From: PALSA-693 sp963834725
GTDB lineage: Bacteria; Actinomycetota; Acidimicrobiia; Acidimicrobiales; Palsa-688
Length of the DNA: 64,000 nucleotides
Assembly (NCBI GenBank): GCA_963834725.1
Contig: CAWICN010000001.1
Span: 1,302,001 to 1,366,000, forward strand
Reading direction: 5' to 3'
Position numbers and translations under genes: made by a program. Shown here one piece after another: positions 6,598-14,720 of this stretch. The first letter of the stretch is position 1; each line of letters begins with the position of its first letter. The notes beneath the pieces were generated by a model. That model worked only from the letters and a program-made list of their open reading frames with translations. It ran no database searches and was not told the DNA's origin.

Positions 6598-8031
6598 TCA
6601 CCGGACGCACTTGGTATACAGGTCCAGCAAGCGTCCGCCCGGGTCGTAGCGGCGTTTGAGATCACGGTACACCGGCCCGTTATACAGAGCCCAGAAGCGG
6701 TCCTCGGGATAGTGGACGGTTGAGTACAGCGACTTTCGGCCACCCAGCCGGTCGACCTCCTCCTCTACCCAGCGGTTGTGGTGGGCCGCGTCCATGCCCG
6801 GCTCGAGTGGAACGCTCGACCAGAATCCGACGTTGACGTAAAGGGCGGTTGGCTGCAACCGGTACAGCTCCCAGGTGGCCGCGGCGTTCCGCTGGCGCAG
6901 GGGGCAGAGCCAGAACGGGGAGATGGGGACCTGGTCCTGGAACGCCACCACGAACTCGGACAGTCGATCGACGGGCAGCTCCACGTCCTGAATGACGTTC
7001 TCCCGGGTGGGCCGGCCCAGCCAGCGGTCCATCGTCGCCTTGGCGTGAAAGCGCTCCTCGAGGGCGAGGATGCGCCAGTACACATCGCTGCGAAGAAGGC
7101 GCGGGCCGGCGGGGCTGCTCCCCAGCAAACGGCGGACCCACGGCCGTTGGGCCCCGAAGGCGCGGGAGCACCAGAACCAGTCGGTGTCCCAGCGCCACAG
7201 GTAGTCCCGTACCGTGAGCCAGTCCTCCCGGCGGTTTTGGATCGAGCGATAGTAGATGCGACCCCGCGTGTAGTCGCTGACGTCCGGAACCGAATCGGTC
7301 CACGACCCGAGGGTCAGATACGATTCGTCGGGAGAAAAGACGGTGCCGTCGATGAAGTCCACCGGTTCCCCGTCGTGGGACCGGGTTGCGCAGACCGACG
7401 TCAGCATCTCGACCAGCGTTTGGAACTCCGTAAAGGGCACGTGGCGCAGGTGGATATAGGGCCGCACCGGTTCCAGCTCGATCCGGGCCCGGAGGGCGTA
7501 GCCCAGGGTTCCGTAGGAGTTGGGAAACCCGTAGTAGAGGTCGGCGTGCTCGCCGCCCGGACTGGCCGTCACCACCCGACCATCGCCGGTGAGGATGTCC
7601 ATTTCCACAACCGACTCGTGCGGCATCCCGTTGCGGAAGGATGAGCTCTCGATCCCGAGGCCCGTGATGGCGCCGCCAAGGGTGATGGTCTTGAGCTCGG
7701 GGACCACCAGCGGCATCAGACCGAACGGCAGGGTGGCGTCGACCAGATGCTCGTAGGTCGTCATGCCCTGCACGTCGGCCGTGCGGGCGACGGGATCGAC
7801 CTCGATGACACCGTCAAAGGCCCGTACGTCGAGTCCGGGCGCCGTCGGCTTTGGGCGCGGCCGGAACAGGTTGGACGTCTTCTTCGCCAGCCGCACCGGA
7901 TCCCCGGGGGGGATGGCCGCGTACTCGGCCTCGAGCCTGACGACCCGTTCGCGATAGTCGCCCCACCGGGCGTGCCGATCTCGCCGGGGCGGGCTGACCG
8001 GGTGCGTCGGGTCAGAGGCGGCGAGGGTCAT
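6598..8031 (-). CDS. tmsA: FAD-binding oxidoreductase (TmsA / 10-methylene reductase type)
   Basis: 477 residues of the vanillyl-alcohol-oxidase-like FAD family. The FAD-binding core (residues ~70-190) includes RTADVQGMTTYEHLVD, PLVVPELKTITLGGAITGLGIESSSFRNG and GFPNSYGTLGYALRARIELE. The C-terminal half is a cap domain ending in YDPGGRLLDLYTKC. Homologues Rv3719/BfaA/TmsA pair with a CFA-synthase-like methyltransferase and reduce its 10-methylene product to 10-methyl; here the partner is the next gene (93-bp gap). Family and pairing are evident; product identity is inferred from context, including the nearby acyl desaturase. Confidence 0.78.
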   Translation of the reverse strand: MTLAASDPTHPVSPPRRDRHARWGDYRERVVRLEAEYAAIPPGDPVRLAKKTSNLFRPRPKPTAPGLDVRAFDGVIEVDPVARTADVQGMTTYEHLVDATLPFGLMPLVVPELKTITLGGAITGLGIESSSFRNGMPHESVVEMDILTGDGRVVTASPGGEHADLYYGFPNSYGTLGYALRARIELEPVRPYIHLRHVPFTEFQTLVEMLTSVCATRSHDGEPVDFIDGTVFSPDESYLTLGSWTDSVPDVSDYTRGRIYYRSIQNRREDWLTVRDYLWRWDTDWFWCSRAFGAQRPWVRRLLGSSPAGPRLLRSDVYWRILALEERFHAKATMDRWLGRPTRENVIQDVELPVDRLSEFVVAFQDQVPISPFWLCPLRQRNAAATWELYRLQPTALYVNVGFWSSVPLEPGMDAAHHNRWVEEEVDRLGGRKSLYSTVHYPEDRFWALYNGPVYRDLKRRYDPGGRLLDLYTKCVR

Positions 8032-8076
8032 CAGTGCAAGCTACCTCGCCACCTTCCCCCCTCGCCGGACCCGGGC

Positions 8077-9519
8077 TCAGGCCGGGATTGGCGCCACCTC
8101 TGCACCGGTCTCTGCCTTTCGCCTCTTCCGGCCTACCTCGACGGCCCACAGATGGGCGGTGGCCAGGGCCCGCCAGGGACGCCACCCCTCCCCGGCACCG
8201 TCGGCAGGACTACCGTCACGGGACGCGAGCGCCCGCCGGACGCCCAGGTCGGTAGAGGGGAAGGCGTCGGGTTCGCCGAGGCGGAGGGCAACGTACTGAG
8301 CGGTCCAGGGTCCAAGCCCGGGGATGGCGGTGAGCGAGGCGACCAGATCGTTCAAGCCGACGCTACGGTCGAGGCGCACGTCGCCGGCGGCGACAGCGCG
8401 GGCGAAAGCCACGACCGCGCCCTCCCGGGCCCGGGTCAACCCCAACCCGGACAAATCGGCCTCGGCCAGGACCTCGGGGCCCGGGAAGGTGTGGGACAGG
8501 CCTATCGAAGCCAGACCGGGGACCGCCGTTCCGAGCTTGGCGACCAGGCGGCCGGTCAGCGTCGACGCTCCTGCCACCGACACCTGCTGGCCGAGGATGG
8601 CTCGCACCCCGGTCTCGAAGGGGTCCCAGGTCCCCGGAGGCCGGACCCCGGGGCGGGCGGCCACCAGCGGGGCCAGCACCGGGTCGCGTGCGAAGTGCCT
8701 GGTCGGAGGGTCGAGATCGAAGTCCAGAGCGGCGATGCGTCGCGCCCGCTGGACCACGTGGATCAGGTCCTCCCAGTGCGGCAAATGGGCGCGCAATAGC
8801 AAGTGGTCGGGGCCACCCGGCCCAAGCTCCCCACCCGGCCCGAGCTCCAGGACCCCCGGGTCCCCGTCGACCACGACGGTGCGGCGGTAGGTCTGACCGT
8901 CGACGTGCTCGACGCCGGGTATGGCGCGGGCCTGCAGGTACGCCACCAGGCCGGCCCAGTCGAGGTCACCCTGGTACGGCATCCGCAGGGCCAGGCCGCC
9001 GTCGGCAACAAGGCGGTCGGTCGAGCGCCGACGAGCGCGCAGATCCGCGGGTGCGGCCCGGAAGACATCCCGACAGGCCCGGTTCAGCTGTCGGACGCTC
9101 CCGAAGCCGGCCGCAAACGCCACATCGGCAATGGGCAGGTCCGTGTCGTCGAGGAGGCGGCGGGCGAAATGGGCCCGCCGCGACCGGGCCAGGCCGTCCG
9201 GAGTCACACCCAGTTCGGCGACAAACAGACGCCGAAGATGCCGGCCGGAAACGCCGAGCCGCGACGCCAATACTTCCTCGGTGTGACCGTCGAGGGCACC
9301 GTCGGTGATGAGTTGCACGGCCCGGCACACCAGCTCGGGACCGGTCCATGATACGGGCTGCGCCGACCGGTAGGGCCGGCAGCGGAGGCAGGGCCGGAAC
9401 CCGTCGGACTCGGCGGCAGCCGCCAGCGCGTAGGGCCGAACATGGCCCGGGAGTGGCCGCCCGCCACAGCCCGGACGGCAGTAGATGCCCGTGGTGACGA
9501 CTGCGGAAAGGATTTGCAT
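8077..9519 (-). CDS. Ada-type sensor / AraC regulator / AlkA glycosylase fusion
   Basis: 480 residues, three modules. Residues 1-~65 are an Ada zinc domain with all four cysteines (Cys14, Cys18, Cys44, Cys47: YCRPGC and FRPCLRC), which in Ada takes a methyl group from DNA phosphotriesters. Residues ~70-165 are an AraC-type helix-turn-helix (ASRLGVSGRHLRRLF; VAFAAGFGSVRQLNR). Residues ~190-460 are AlkA, with LGQQVSVAGA, LTAIPGLGPWTAQY and catalytic Asp in FPSTDLGVRRAL. One protein can therefore sense alkylation, regulate genes and excise bases. It is divergent from ogt, with a strong palindrome between them. The start is ATG at 9519, without a clear Shine-Dalgarno sequence. Confidence 0.9.
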   Translation of the reverse strand: MQILSAVVTTGIYCRPGCGGRPLPGHVRPYALAAAAESDGFRPCLRCRPYRSAQPVSWTGPELVCRAVQLITDGALDGHTEEVLASRLGVSGRHLRRLFVAELGVTPDGLARSRRAHFARRLLDDTDLPIADVAFAAGFGSVRQLNRACRDVFRAAPADLRARRRSTDRLVADGGLALRMPYQGDLDWAGLVAYLQARAIPGVEHVDGQTYRRTVVVDGDPGVLELGPGGELGPGGPDHLLLRAHLPHWEDLIHVVQRARRIAALDFDLDPPTRHFARDPVLAPLVAARPGVRPPGTWDPFETGVRAILGQQVSVAGASTLTGRLVAKLGTAVPGLASIGLSHTFPGPEVLAEADLSGLGLTRAREGAVVAFARAVAAGDVRLDRSVGLNDLVASLTAIPGLGPWTAQYVALRLGEPDAFPSTDLGVRRALASRDGSPADGAGEGWRPWRALATAHLWAVEVGRKRRKAETGAEVAPIPA

Positions 9520-9559
9520 GAGAAGAGATATACCGCCCGAACCCCCGCCGGATGAGACA

Positions 9560-9591
9560 GATCCGGACATGGGCAAAATCCTGTCCGGATC
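9560..9591. promoter_or_regulatory. Perfect 10-bp inverted repeat in the ada-alkA / ogt divergent promoter
   Basis: GATCCGGACA (9560-9569) and TGTCCGGATC (9582-9591) are exact inverted copies separated by 12 bases. The site lies 41 bp upstream of both the fusion-gene start and the ogt start. Its symmetry and central position suggest an operator controlling both genes; the fusion protein's AraC module or another dimeric regulator could bind it. Confidence 0.7.
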
Positions 9592-9631
9592 CGTCATCCA
9601 GAAGGCCAGAAGGCCGGCCCAGTATGGCCGC

Positions 9632-10129
9632 ATGACCGCTACGACAACCTACCGTCATGTCGATTCCCCGCTCGGGCGCATCCGCCTGGTGGGTCGCGAC
9701 GAGGTGCTGACCGGCCTGTACCTGGCCGACCACGAATGCTGCCCGCTGCCGGACGCCGGGTGGGCGGCCGACGAGCACGCCTTCGAGGCGGCTCGCCTTC
9801 AGCTCGACGAGTACTTCGCCGGCGACCGCAAGGAGTTCTCACTCGCGATCGAACTGGAGGGCAGCCCGTTTCAGGTCGAGGTGTGGACCGCGCTCCGCGC
9901 CATTCCCTTCGGTGCGACCGCCCGCTACCGCGACATAGCCCTCTCAGTCGGGCGTCCCTCTGCCGTCCGGGCGGTCGGAGCCGCCAACGGGCGTAACCCG
10001 ATCTCCATCATCGTTCCCTGCCACCGTGTGATCGGCGCCGACGGCAGCCTTACCGGGTACGGCTGGGGCGTGGATCGTAAGGCCTGGCTCCTCGCCCACG
10101 AGCGCGACCGGGCCGACACGCTGTTCTAG
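9632..10129 (+). CDS. ogt: Methylated-DNA--protein-cysteine methyltransferase
   Basis: 165 residues. The active-site signature IIVPCHRVIG (Cys130) and the downstream GYGWGVDRKAWLLAHE fit O6-alkylguanine-DNA alkyltransferases. GSPFQVEVWTALRAIPFGATARY is the DNA-binding winged-helix segment. The protein removes alkyl groups from O6-guanine onto its cysteine in a suicide reaction. The start is ATG at 9632. It is divergent from the Ada/AraC/AlkA fusion and probably co-regulated through the shared palindrome, together forming an adaptive-response locus. Confidence 0.95.
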   Translation: MTATTTYRHVDSPLGRIRLVGRDEVLTGLYLADHECCPLPDAGWAADEHAFEAARLQLDEYFAGDRKEFSLAIELEGSPFQVEVWTALRAIPFGATARYRDIALSVGRPSAVRAVGAANGRNPISIIVPCHRVIGADGSLTGYGWGVDRKAWLLAHERDRADTLF

Positions 10130-10149
10130 TGCCGTTGCGATTCGCCCGC

Positions 10150-10773
10150 TCAGGTCAACTCGCCCGGGTAAGCGGCCTCGGCGACGACGGCCAGGCGGTT
10201 CGCGTGCCGGCGCATCACCAGGAAGGCGACCAGGAGCACGATCACCGCGACGACCCCGAGAACGATGTTGAGGGTTCCCGAGATGCGGTGCAGCGTGCTG
10301 CCGGCCGTGTAGGAGGCGTAGGTGTAGATGGCCGCCCAGACGATGCCGCCGGCCGCGTTGAAAACCAGGAAGTGTCGCCATCGCATGCGGTTGGTGCCGG
10401 CGAGAAAGGCGGCGTAGGTGCGCAGCACCGACACGAAGCGCCCGAAGAACACCACCCGTCCGCCGTACCGGTCGAACAGGTACCTTCCAACCTTCATCTT
10501 GGACTCGTCGACGCGGACGTAGTAGCCGTAGCGCCGCAGCAGCCGGTATCCGCCCTTGTCCCCCACCCAGTACCCGATGTTGTCGCCGATGATGGCTGCC
10601 GCGGCCGCCACCACGAAGATCAGCCAGGGCGACAGCTTATGGGTGTGGCCGGCGTAGACGCCGGCGGCGATCAGGGCGGTCTCACCGGGGAGCGGGATGC
10701 CGAGGCTCTCCAGCGCCACCAGGGCGAACACCGCCCAGTAGCCGTAGGTATTGATCAGGTGGTCGATATTCAC
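10150..10773 (-). CDS. DedA-family membrane protein
   Basis: 207 residues with four to five predicted membrane segments. The signatures GIPLPGETALIAAG (residues ~25-38), IGDNIGYWVGDKGG and FFGRFVSVLRTYAAFLAGTNRM are those of the DedA/VTT family. These proteins help flip or recycle membrane lipids such as the undecaprenyl carrier and affect membrane-potential homeostasis. Only 20 bp separate its stop from the ogt stop (convergent). The cation efflux gene immediately upstream on the same strand, 15 bp away, is probably in the same transcript. Confidence 0.9.
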   Translation of the reverse strand: MNIDHLINTYGYWAVFALVALESLGIPLPGETALIAAGVYAGHTHKLSPWLIFVVAAAAAIIGDNIGYWVGDKGGYRLLRRYGYYVRVDESKMKVGRYLFDRYGGRVVFFGRFVSVLRTYAAFLAGTNRMRWRHFLVFNAAGGIVWAAIYTYASYTAGSTLHRISGTLNIVLGVVAVIVLLVAFLVMRRHANRLAVVAEAAYPGELT

Positions 10774-10788
10774 GAACCGTGACCGCTG

Positions 10789-11748
10789 TCAGGCGTGGGT
10801 GCCGGGCTCGTGCTCGGTGTGGCTGGACGGCTCGAGCTGGAAGGTCGAGTGCTCCACGTCGAAATGACCGGCCAGGCAGTGCTGCAGCTGGTCAAGCACC
10901 TGCGGGGCATGGCCGTCGAGGAAACACGAGTCGTCGACCACCACATGGGCGGAGATGGCGGGGAGGTCCGAGGTGACCGTCCAGACGTGCAGATCGTGGA
11001 CGTCACGGACGTGGGGCGGTTCCAGGAGATGGGCGCGGATGACATCGAGGTCCACCGCCTCGGGAGCCGCCTCCAGCAGCACCCGCATGGACGCCTTGAG
11101 CAAACCCCACGACGCCCGCAGCATGAGCACCACGACGACAAGCGAGGCGATGGGGTCGGCCCGGTCGAAGCCCGCGATGACGATGAGGATGCCGGCCAGG
11201 ACGGTCGCCAGAAATCCGTAGAGATCGGCGAGGATGTGCTGGAAGGCCCCCTCGACGTTGAGGCTCGAGCGGTTGGCCCGGGAGAGCCCCCAGGCGGCCG
11301 CCACGTTGACTCCCACCCCCACGCTGGCAGTGATCAGGACGGCCAGGCCGTGGACCGATTGCGGATGGATCAGGCGGCGCACCGAGACGAAGGTGAGGAG
11401 GGCCGACACGACCAGCAGGGTGATCCCGTTGCCCGCGGCGGAGAGGATTTCGGCCCGCTTGAACCCGAACGTCCACGACCCGCTGGCCGGTCTGGCCGCA
11501 AGATGCAAGGCCCAAAGGGCGAGGCCGAGGGCGCCCGCGTCGACGAGCATGTGACCGGCGTCGGCCAACAGCGCCAGCGAATTGGAGACCACCGCCACCA
11601 CGACCTCGGCGACCATGAACCCCACGATGAGGGCCACAGCGGTCACCAGCCAGCGCCGATCGCCGGCCCCCGAGAGCCGGTGCTGCGGCGGGGTGGCCCC
11701 CGCGTGACCGTGGTGGAGATGGTGATCCACCGCTCGCAGGATAGCCAC
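10789..11748 (-). CDS. Cation diffusion facilitator (CzcD-like Zn2+/heavy-metal efflux)
   Basis: 319 residues with six predicted membrane helices and a cytoplasmic C-terminal domain. Metal-site motifs are visible: ALLADAGHMLVDAGAL in TM2 (the HxxxD pair) and HILADLYGFLATVLAG in TM5. The N-terminus (HHLHHGHAG) and C-terminus (SSHTEHEPGTHA) are His-rich, as in metal-binding tails. It exports Zn, Co or Cd in exchange for protons. It lies upstream of dedA on the same strand. Confidence 0.92.
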   Translation of the reverse strand: MAILRAVDHHLHHGHAGATPPQHRLSGAGDRRWLVTAVALIVGFMVAEVVVAVVSNSLALLADAGHMLVDAGALGLALWALHLAARPASGSWTFGFKRAEILSAAGNGITLLVVSALLTFVSVRRLIHPQSVHGLAVLITASVGVGVNVAAAWGLSRANRSSLNVEGAFQHILADLYGFLATVLAGILIVIAGFDRADPIASLVVVVLMLRASWGLLKASMRVLLEAAPEAVDLDVIRAHLLEPPHVRDVHDLHVWTVTSDLPAISAHVVVDDSCFLDGHAPQVLDQLQHCLAGHFDVEHSTFQLEPSSHTEHEPGTHA

Positions 11749-11777
11749 GCGCTCCCCCTCTACCGGGGCGCGCCAAG

Positions 11778-13085
11778 ATGTCGGCCGTGCGATCCGGGTC
11801 CACCGATCCGGTCGGAGCCCTGGCCCGCTCCGGCCTGATGGCGCTGACGGGATGGCCGGACCGCGCCCCGGTCCTGCCGCCGCTCGGGTTGCCCGCCGCC
11901 CTCGCCGGGCTGGCGGCAGAGATCGAGCACCGTACCCGGGCCCTCGGGCGACCGGTGCGGGTGAACTGGGAGGCGGCCGTCGCGGGCCGGGCGGCGTTGT
12001 TGGGCCTGCAGCGGCAAGGGCGGATCTCCGCCAGCGGGTCCTGCCGGCTGCTGCGGACCAGCGACGGGTGGGCCGCCCTCAACCTGCCCCGTCCTGACGA
12101 TGTCGAGTTGCTGCCGGCCCTCATCGGGCGGGACGTCACCGACCCGTGGCCGGACGTCACGGCGGCCGCCGCCACCACTCCGACCGGCCCGTTCGTGGCC
12201 CGGGCCCGGCTCCTCGGGCTGGCCGCCTCAGCGGTGCCGACCGGAGACTCGCTTGCGGACCCGCTGCCGGACGCGCTGCCGGACCCGCGGCCGGACGCCT
12301 GGTCGGAGTCCCGGCGCGGGCCGGCGGCGACGACCCGGCCAGGCCATACCTGGCGGGTCGTCGATCTCTCGTCATTGTGGGCCGGGCCGGTGACGGCGCG
12401 CATCCTCGCCGAAGCCGGGGCCCGGGTCACGAAAGTCGAAAGCTCCGCCCGTCCCGATGCCGCCCGGGATGACCCGGCGTTCTACCGCTGGGTGCACGGG
12501 CCGGGCGAAGGCTCTGACCGTTCGGCCCGGGTGGTGCGGCTTGACTTCCGGAGCCCGGCCGGGCGCGCGGAACTGGCGGCGCGGCTCGACGCCGCCGACG
12601 TGGTGATCGAAGCATCACGGCCCCGGGCTCTGCAACAGCTCGGCCTCGGTCCCACTGACCGGCCGGCGCAACCGGGTCGGGTGTGGCTGAGCATCACCGG
12701 CTACGGCCGGCGGGCGCCCGGCCGGGACTGGGTGGCTTTCGGCGACGATGCCGCGGTGGCGGGCGGCCTGGTCGGATGGGATGCCCGCCGTGAACCGGTG
12801 TTCTGCGGAGACGCCATCGCGGACCCGATCACGGGGCTGACCGGCGCGGTGGCCGTGCTGCGCGCCCTCGCCGAGGGGGGCGGCCAGTTGATCGACCTGG
12901 CCATGAGCAAAGCGGCCGCCGCGGCCGGAAGAGGGGGCGGAGTCGCGGCCGGGGAGATCGGCGCGTCACCGTTGTCCGTCGAGGTCGATGCCGACGGCGC
13001 CGGGCGGTGGGTGGTGCGGGCCGGCGACCGCGTTCAGGAGATACGAGATCGGCCCGAGCAGGTGGAGTGGATCGAGCCGGGCTGA
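11778..13085 (+). CDS. CaiB/BaiF-family (class III) CoA-transferase-like protein
   Basis: 435 residues. The central part WRVVDLSSLWAGPVTARILAEAGARVTKVES is the diagnostic start of a class III CoA-transferase domain. It continues through RVVRLDFRSPAGR, ADVVIEASRPRALQQLG, SITGYG and ITGLTGAVAVLRAL. The first ~190 residues are unlike the usual domain and may be a degenerate duplicated half. A DPLPDALPDPRPDA repeat links the two halves. The expected Asp nucleophile region reads WVAFGDDAAVAGG, so the Asp seems present. Substrate unknown. Start at ATG 11778; convergent with the amidohydrolase gene. Confidence 0.78.
   Translation: MSAVRSGSTDPVGALARSGLMALTGWPDRAPVLPPLGLPAALAGLAAEIEHRTRALGRPVRVNWEAAVAGRAALLGLQRQGRISASGSCRLLRTSDGWAALNLPRPDDVELLPALIGRDVTDPWPDVTAAAATTPTGPFVARARLLGLAASAVPTGDSLADPLPDALPDPRPDAWSESRRGPAATTRPGHTWRVVDLSSLWAGPVTARILAEAGARVTKVESSARPDAARDDPAFYRWVHGPGEGSDRSARVVRLDFRSPAGRAELAARLDAADVVIEASRPRALQQLGLGPTDRPAQPGRVWLSITGYGRRAPGRDWVAFGDDAAVAGGLVGWDARREPVFCGDAIADPITGLTGAVAVLRALAEGGGQLIDLAMSKAAAAAGRGGGVAAGEIGASPLSVEVDADGAGRWVVRAGDRVQEIRDRPEQVEWIEPG
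12258..12299. repeat. 12-bp in-frame tandem repeat in the CoA-transferase gene
   Basis: About 3.5 units of GACCCGCTGCCG and variants encode a Pro/Asp-rich linker (DPLPDALPDPRPDA) between the N-terminal region and the CaiB domain. Confidence 0.8.
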
Positions 13086-13116
13086 GTCACGGAGTTCACT
13101 CTTTCCCCTCGCCTTC

Positions 13117-14697
13117 TCAGCCATGGACAACGCGTCCAGCTATGACCGTCGCCCGGACAGGAACCGGGTCCTCGCCGGCCAGAGCGTCCCGCACGGGGAG
13201 GGCCAGCACCACGAGGTCGGCAGGGTCGCCGGGGCGGAGCAGCCGGCGGCCGGCCGGGTCGGGGCCGGTACCCCACCACCAGCTCAGGGCGACCGGAGCC
13301 GTGACGGCCTCTTCGGGGCCGAGGACGTGGCCCGACGGCGTGCGCCGGCGGATGGCAGCCCGGATGGCCAGCCAGGGGTCGGGCCGCCCGAACGGGGCAT
13401 CGGTGCCGGCCCCCATCGAGATCCCTGCGTCGACGAGGGAACGGGCCCGCCACAGGTGGGGCAGATCGTCGGCCGGGACCTCCGCCAGGTACTCGTCGCC
13501 GCGCTCGGCCACGAAGTTCGGCTGGGTCACCACGATCAAGCCGAGTCGGGCGATGGTGGACAGCACTTCGACCGGGATCACGGCCCCGTGCTCGATGCGA
13601 TCCCCAGGGCGCCGGCCGGCGACCTCGAGAGCGGCCAGCGTGAGCAGCAGCTGGACCCGGGTGACGCAATGCACCGCAACTGGCCGGTGCTCCCGGTGAG
13701 CCCCGGCGATCGTCCCTGCCAGCGTCTCGAGTGCCGGGAGCTCCGGATCGTCCAGGAGGATCTTCACCGGTCCGGATGTCACCCTCTCGATGCCCGCCCC
13801 GGCGACGGCTGCTGCGGTTCGAGCGGCGCGGACGGTTGGCAGCATCAAATGCAACCGCTGCCGCACGGCCCCGGTCCCGACCCCCTCGAGGAGCACCGTG
13901 GTGTCGCCGTCGCTGCGTTCGGGGGTGGCTTCCGTCCAGCCGGTCACCCCGAGCGCAACGGCCGACTGACTCAGCTCAGACAGGCCGGTGCGATGGCGCC
14001 CGCCGGCCGGTCCGGACTGAGCCGGCCCGAACTGAGCCGGCCCGAATTGAGCCTGCCCGAACTGAGCCTGCCCGAACTGAGCCTGCCCGAACTGAGCCTG
14101 CCCGAACTGAGACAGTGCGAGCCGATCGGCCAGCCAGCGGTCCATCCGCCACAGCCGGCCGGTGAGCCGCCCCGAGGAGTCGCGTTCCACCCCCGGGGCC
14201 ATCTCGTGTTCGGCATCCAGAGCAGCCAGGCCGGCCGAGTTGCACACCCACAGGATCCCGCTGCGGTGCTGGACCCGTACCGGACGGTCCGCGATCATCC
14301 GGTCGAGGAGGTCTCGATCGAGGTCGCCGGCAACCGACTGGTGATAACCGACGGCCCGGATCCAGTCCGGGTATGGGTGGGCGGCGGCCGCCGCGGTCAA
14401 GGTCGCCGACAGCCCGGCCGGGTCGCGCACGGCCGGTGGACCAACATGGACCGACCCGGCCGCCGCCACTGAAGCCAGGACATGGAGGTGGTGGTCGTGC
14501 AGGCCAGGGAGCACGGCACCGCCGCACGCGTCCAGTACCGCGTCGCCCGGTGCCCGGAAGGCGCCGGGGCCGACCGTGACGATTCGGTCTCCCTCGATCC
14601 TGAGGTCGGTTTCGGCGGATCCGATCCGGGCCCGGCGCACGACGAGGGCCTTCAGAGGGGACCACCTTCGAACCGGGCCGTCACGCCCCGTCAGCAT
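13117..14697 (-). CDS. YtcJ-like metal-dependent amidohydrolase
   Basis: 526 residues of the amidohydrolase superfamily (amidohydro_3). The first metal motif is LPGLHDHHLHVLA, further ligand regions are VKILLDDPE, PVAVHCVT and RIEHGAV, and the terminal GAGTDAPFGRPDPW holds the catalytic Asp. C-terminal strands (DLVVLAL, ATVIAGRVVHG) complete the beta-sandwich. It would hydrolyse C-N bonds in an unknown cyclic or acyl amide. A run of FGQAQ/FGPAQ pentapeptides interrupts the region after WLADRLALSQ. The start ATG at 14697 lies only 23 bp from the divergent hydratase GTG, so the promoters must overlap. Confidence 0.82.
   Translation of the reverse strand: MLTGRDGPVRRWSPLKALVVRRARIGSAETDLRIEGDRIVTVGPGAFRAPGDAVLDACGGAVLPGLHDHHLHVLASVAAAGSVHVGPPAVRDPAGLSATLTAAAAAHPYPDWIRAVGYHQSVAGDLDRDLLDRMIADRPVRVQHRSGILWVCNSAGLAALDAEHEMAPGVERDSSGRLTGRLWRMDRWLADRLALSQFGQAQFGQAQFGQAQFGQAQFGPAQFGPAQSGPAGGRHRTGLSELSQSAVALGVTGWTEATPERSDGDTTVLLEGVGTGAVRQRLHLMLPTVRAARTAAAVAGAGIERVTSGPVKILLDDPELPALETLAGTIAGAHREHRPVAVHCVTRVQLLLTLAALEVAGRRPGDRIEHGAVIPVEVLSTIARLGLIVVTQPNFVAERGDEYLAEVPADDLPHLWRARSLVDAGISMGAGTDAPFGRPDPWLAIRAAIRRRTPSGHVLGPEEAVTAPVALSWWWGTGPDPAGRRLLRPGDPADLVVLALPVRDALAGEDPVPVRATVIAGRVVHG
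14011..14111. repeat. 15-bp in-frame tandem repeat in the amidohydrolase gene
   Basis: Nearly seven units of CCCGAACTGAGCCTG and close variants, in register at 14026, 14041, 14056, 14071, 14086 and 14101. On the minus strand they encode repeated FGQAQ/FGPAQ inside the protein. The central units are identical, which implies recent expansion. Confidence 0.95.
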
Positions 14698-14720
14698 ACG
14701 GGCCCGGATACGCTCCCCTG

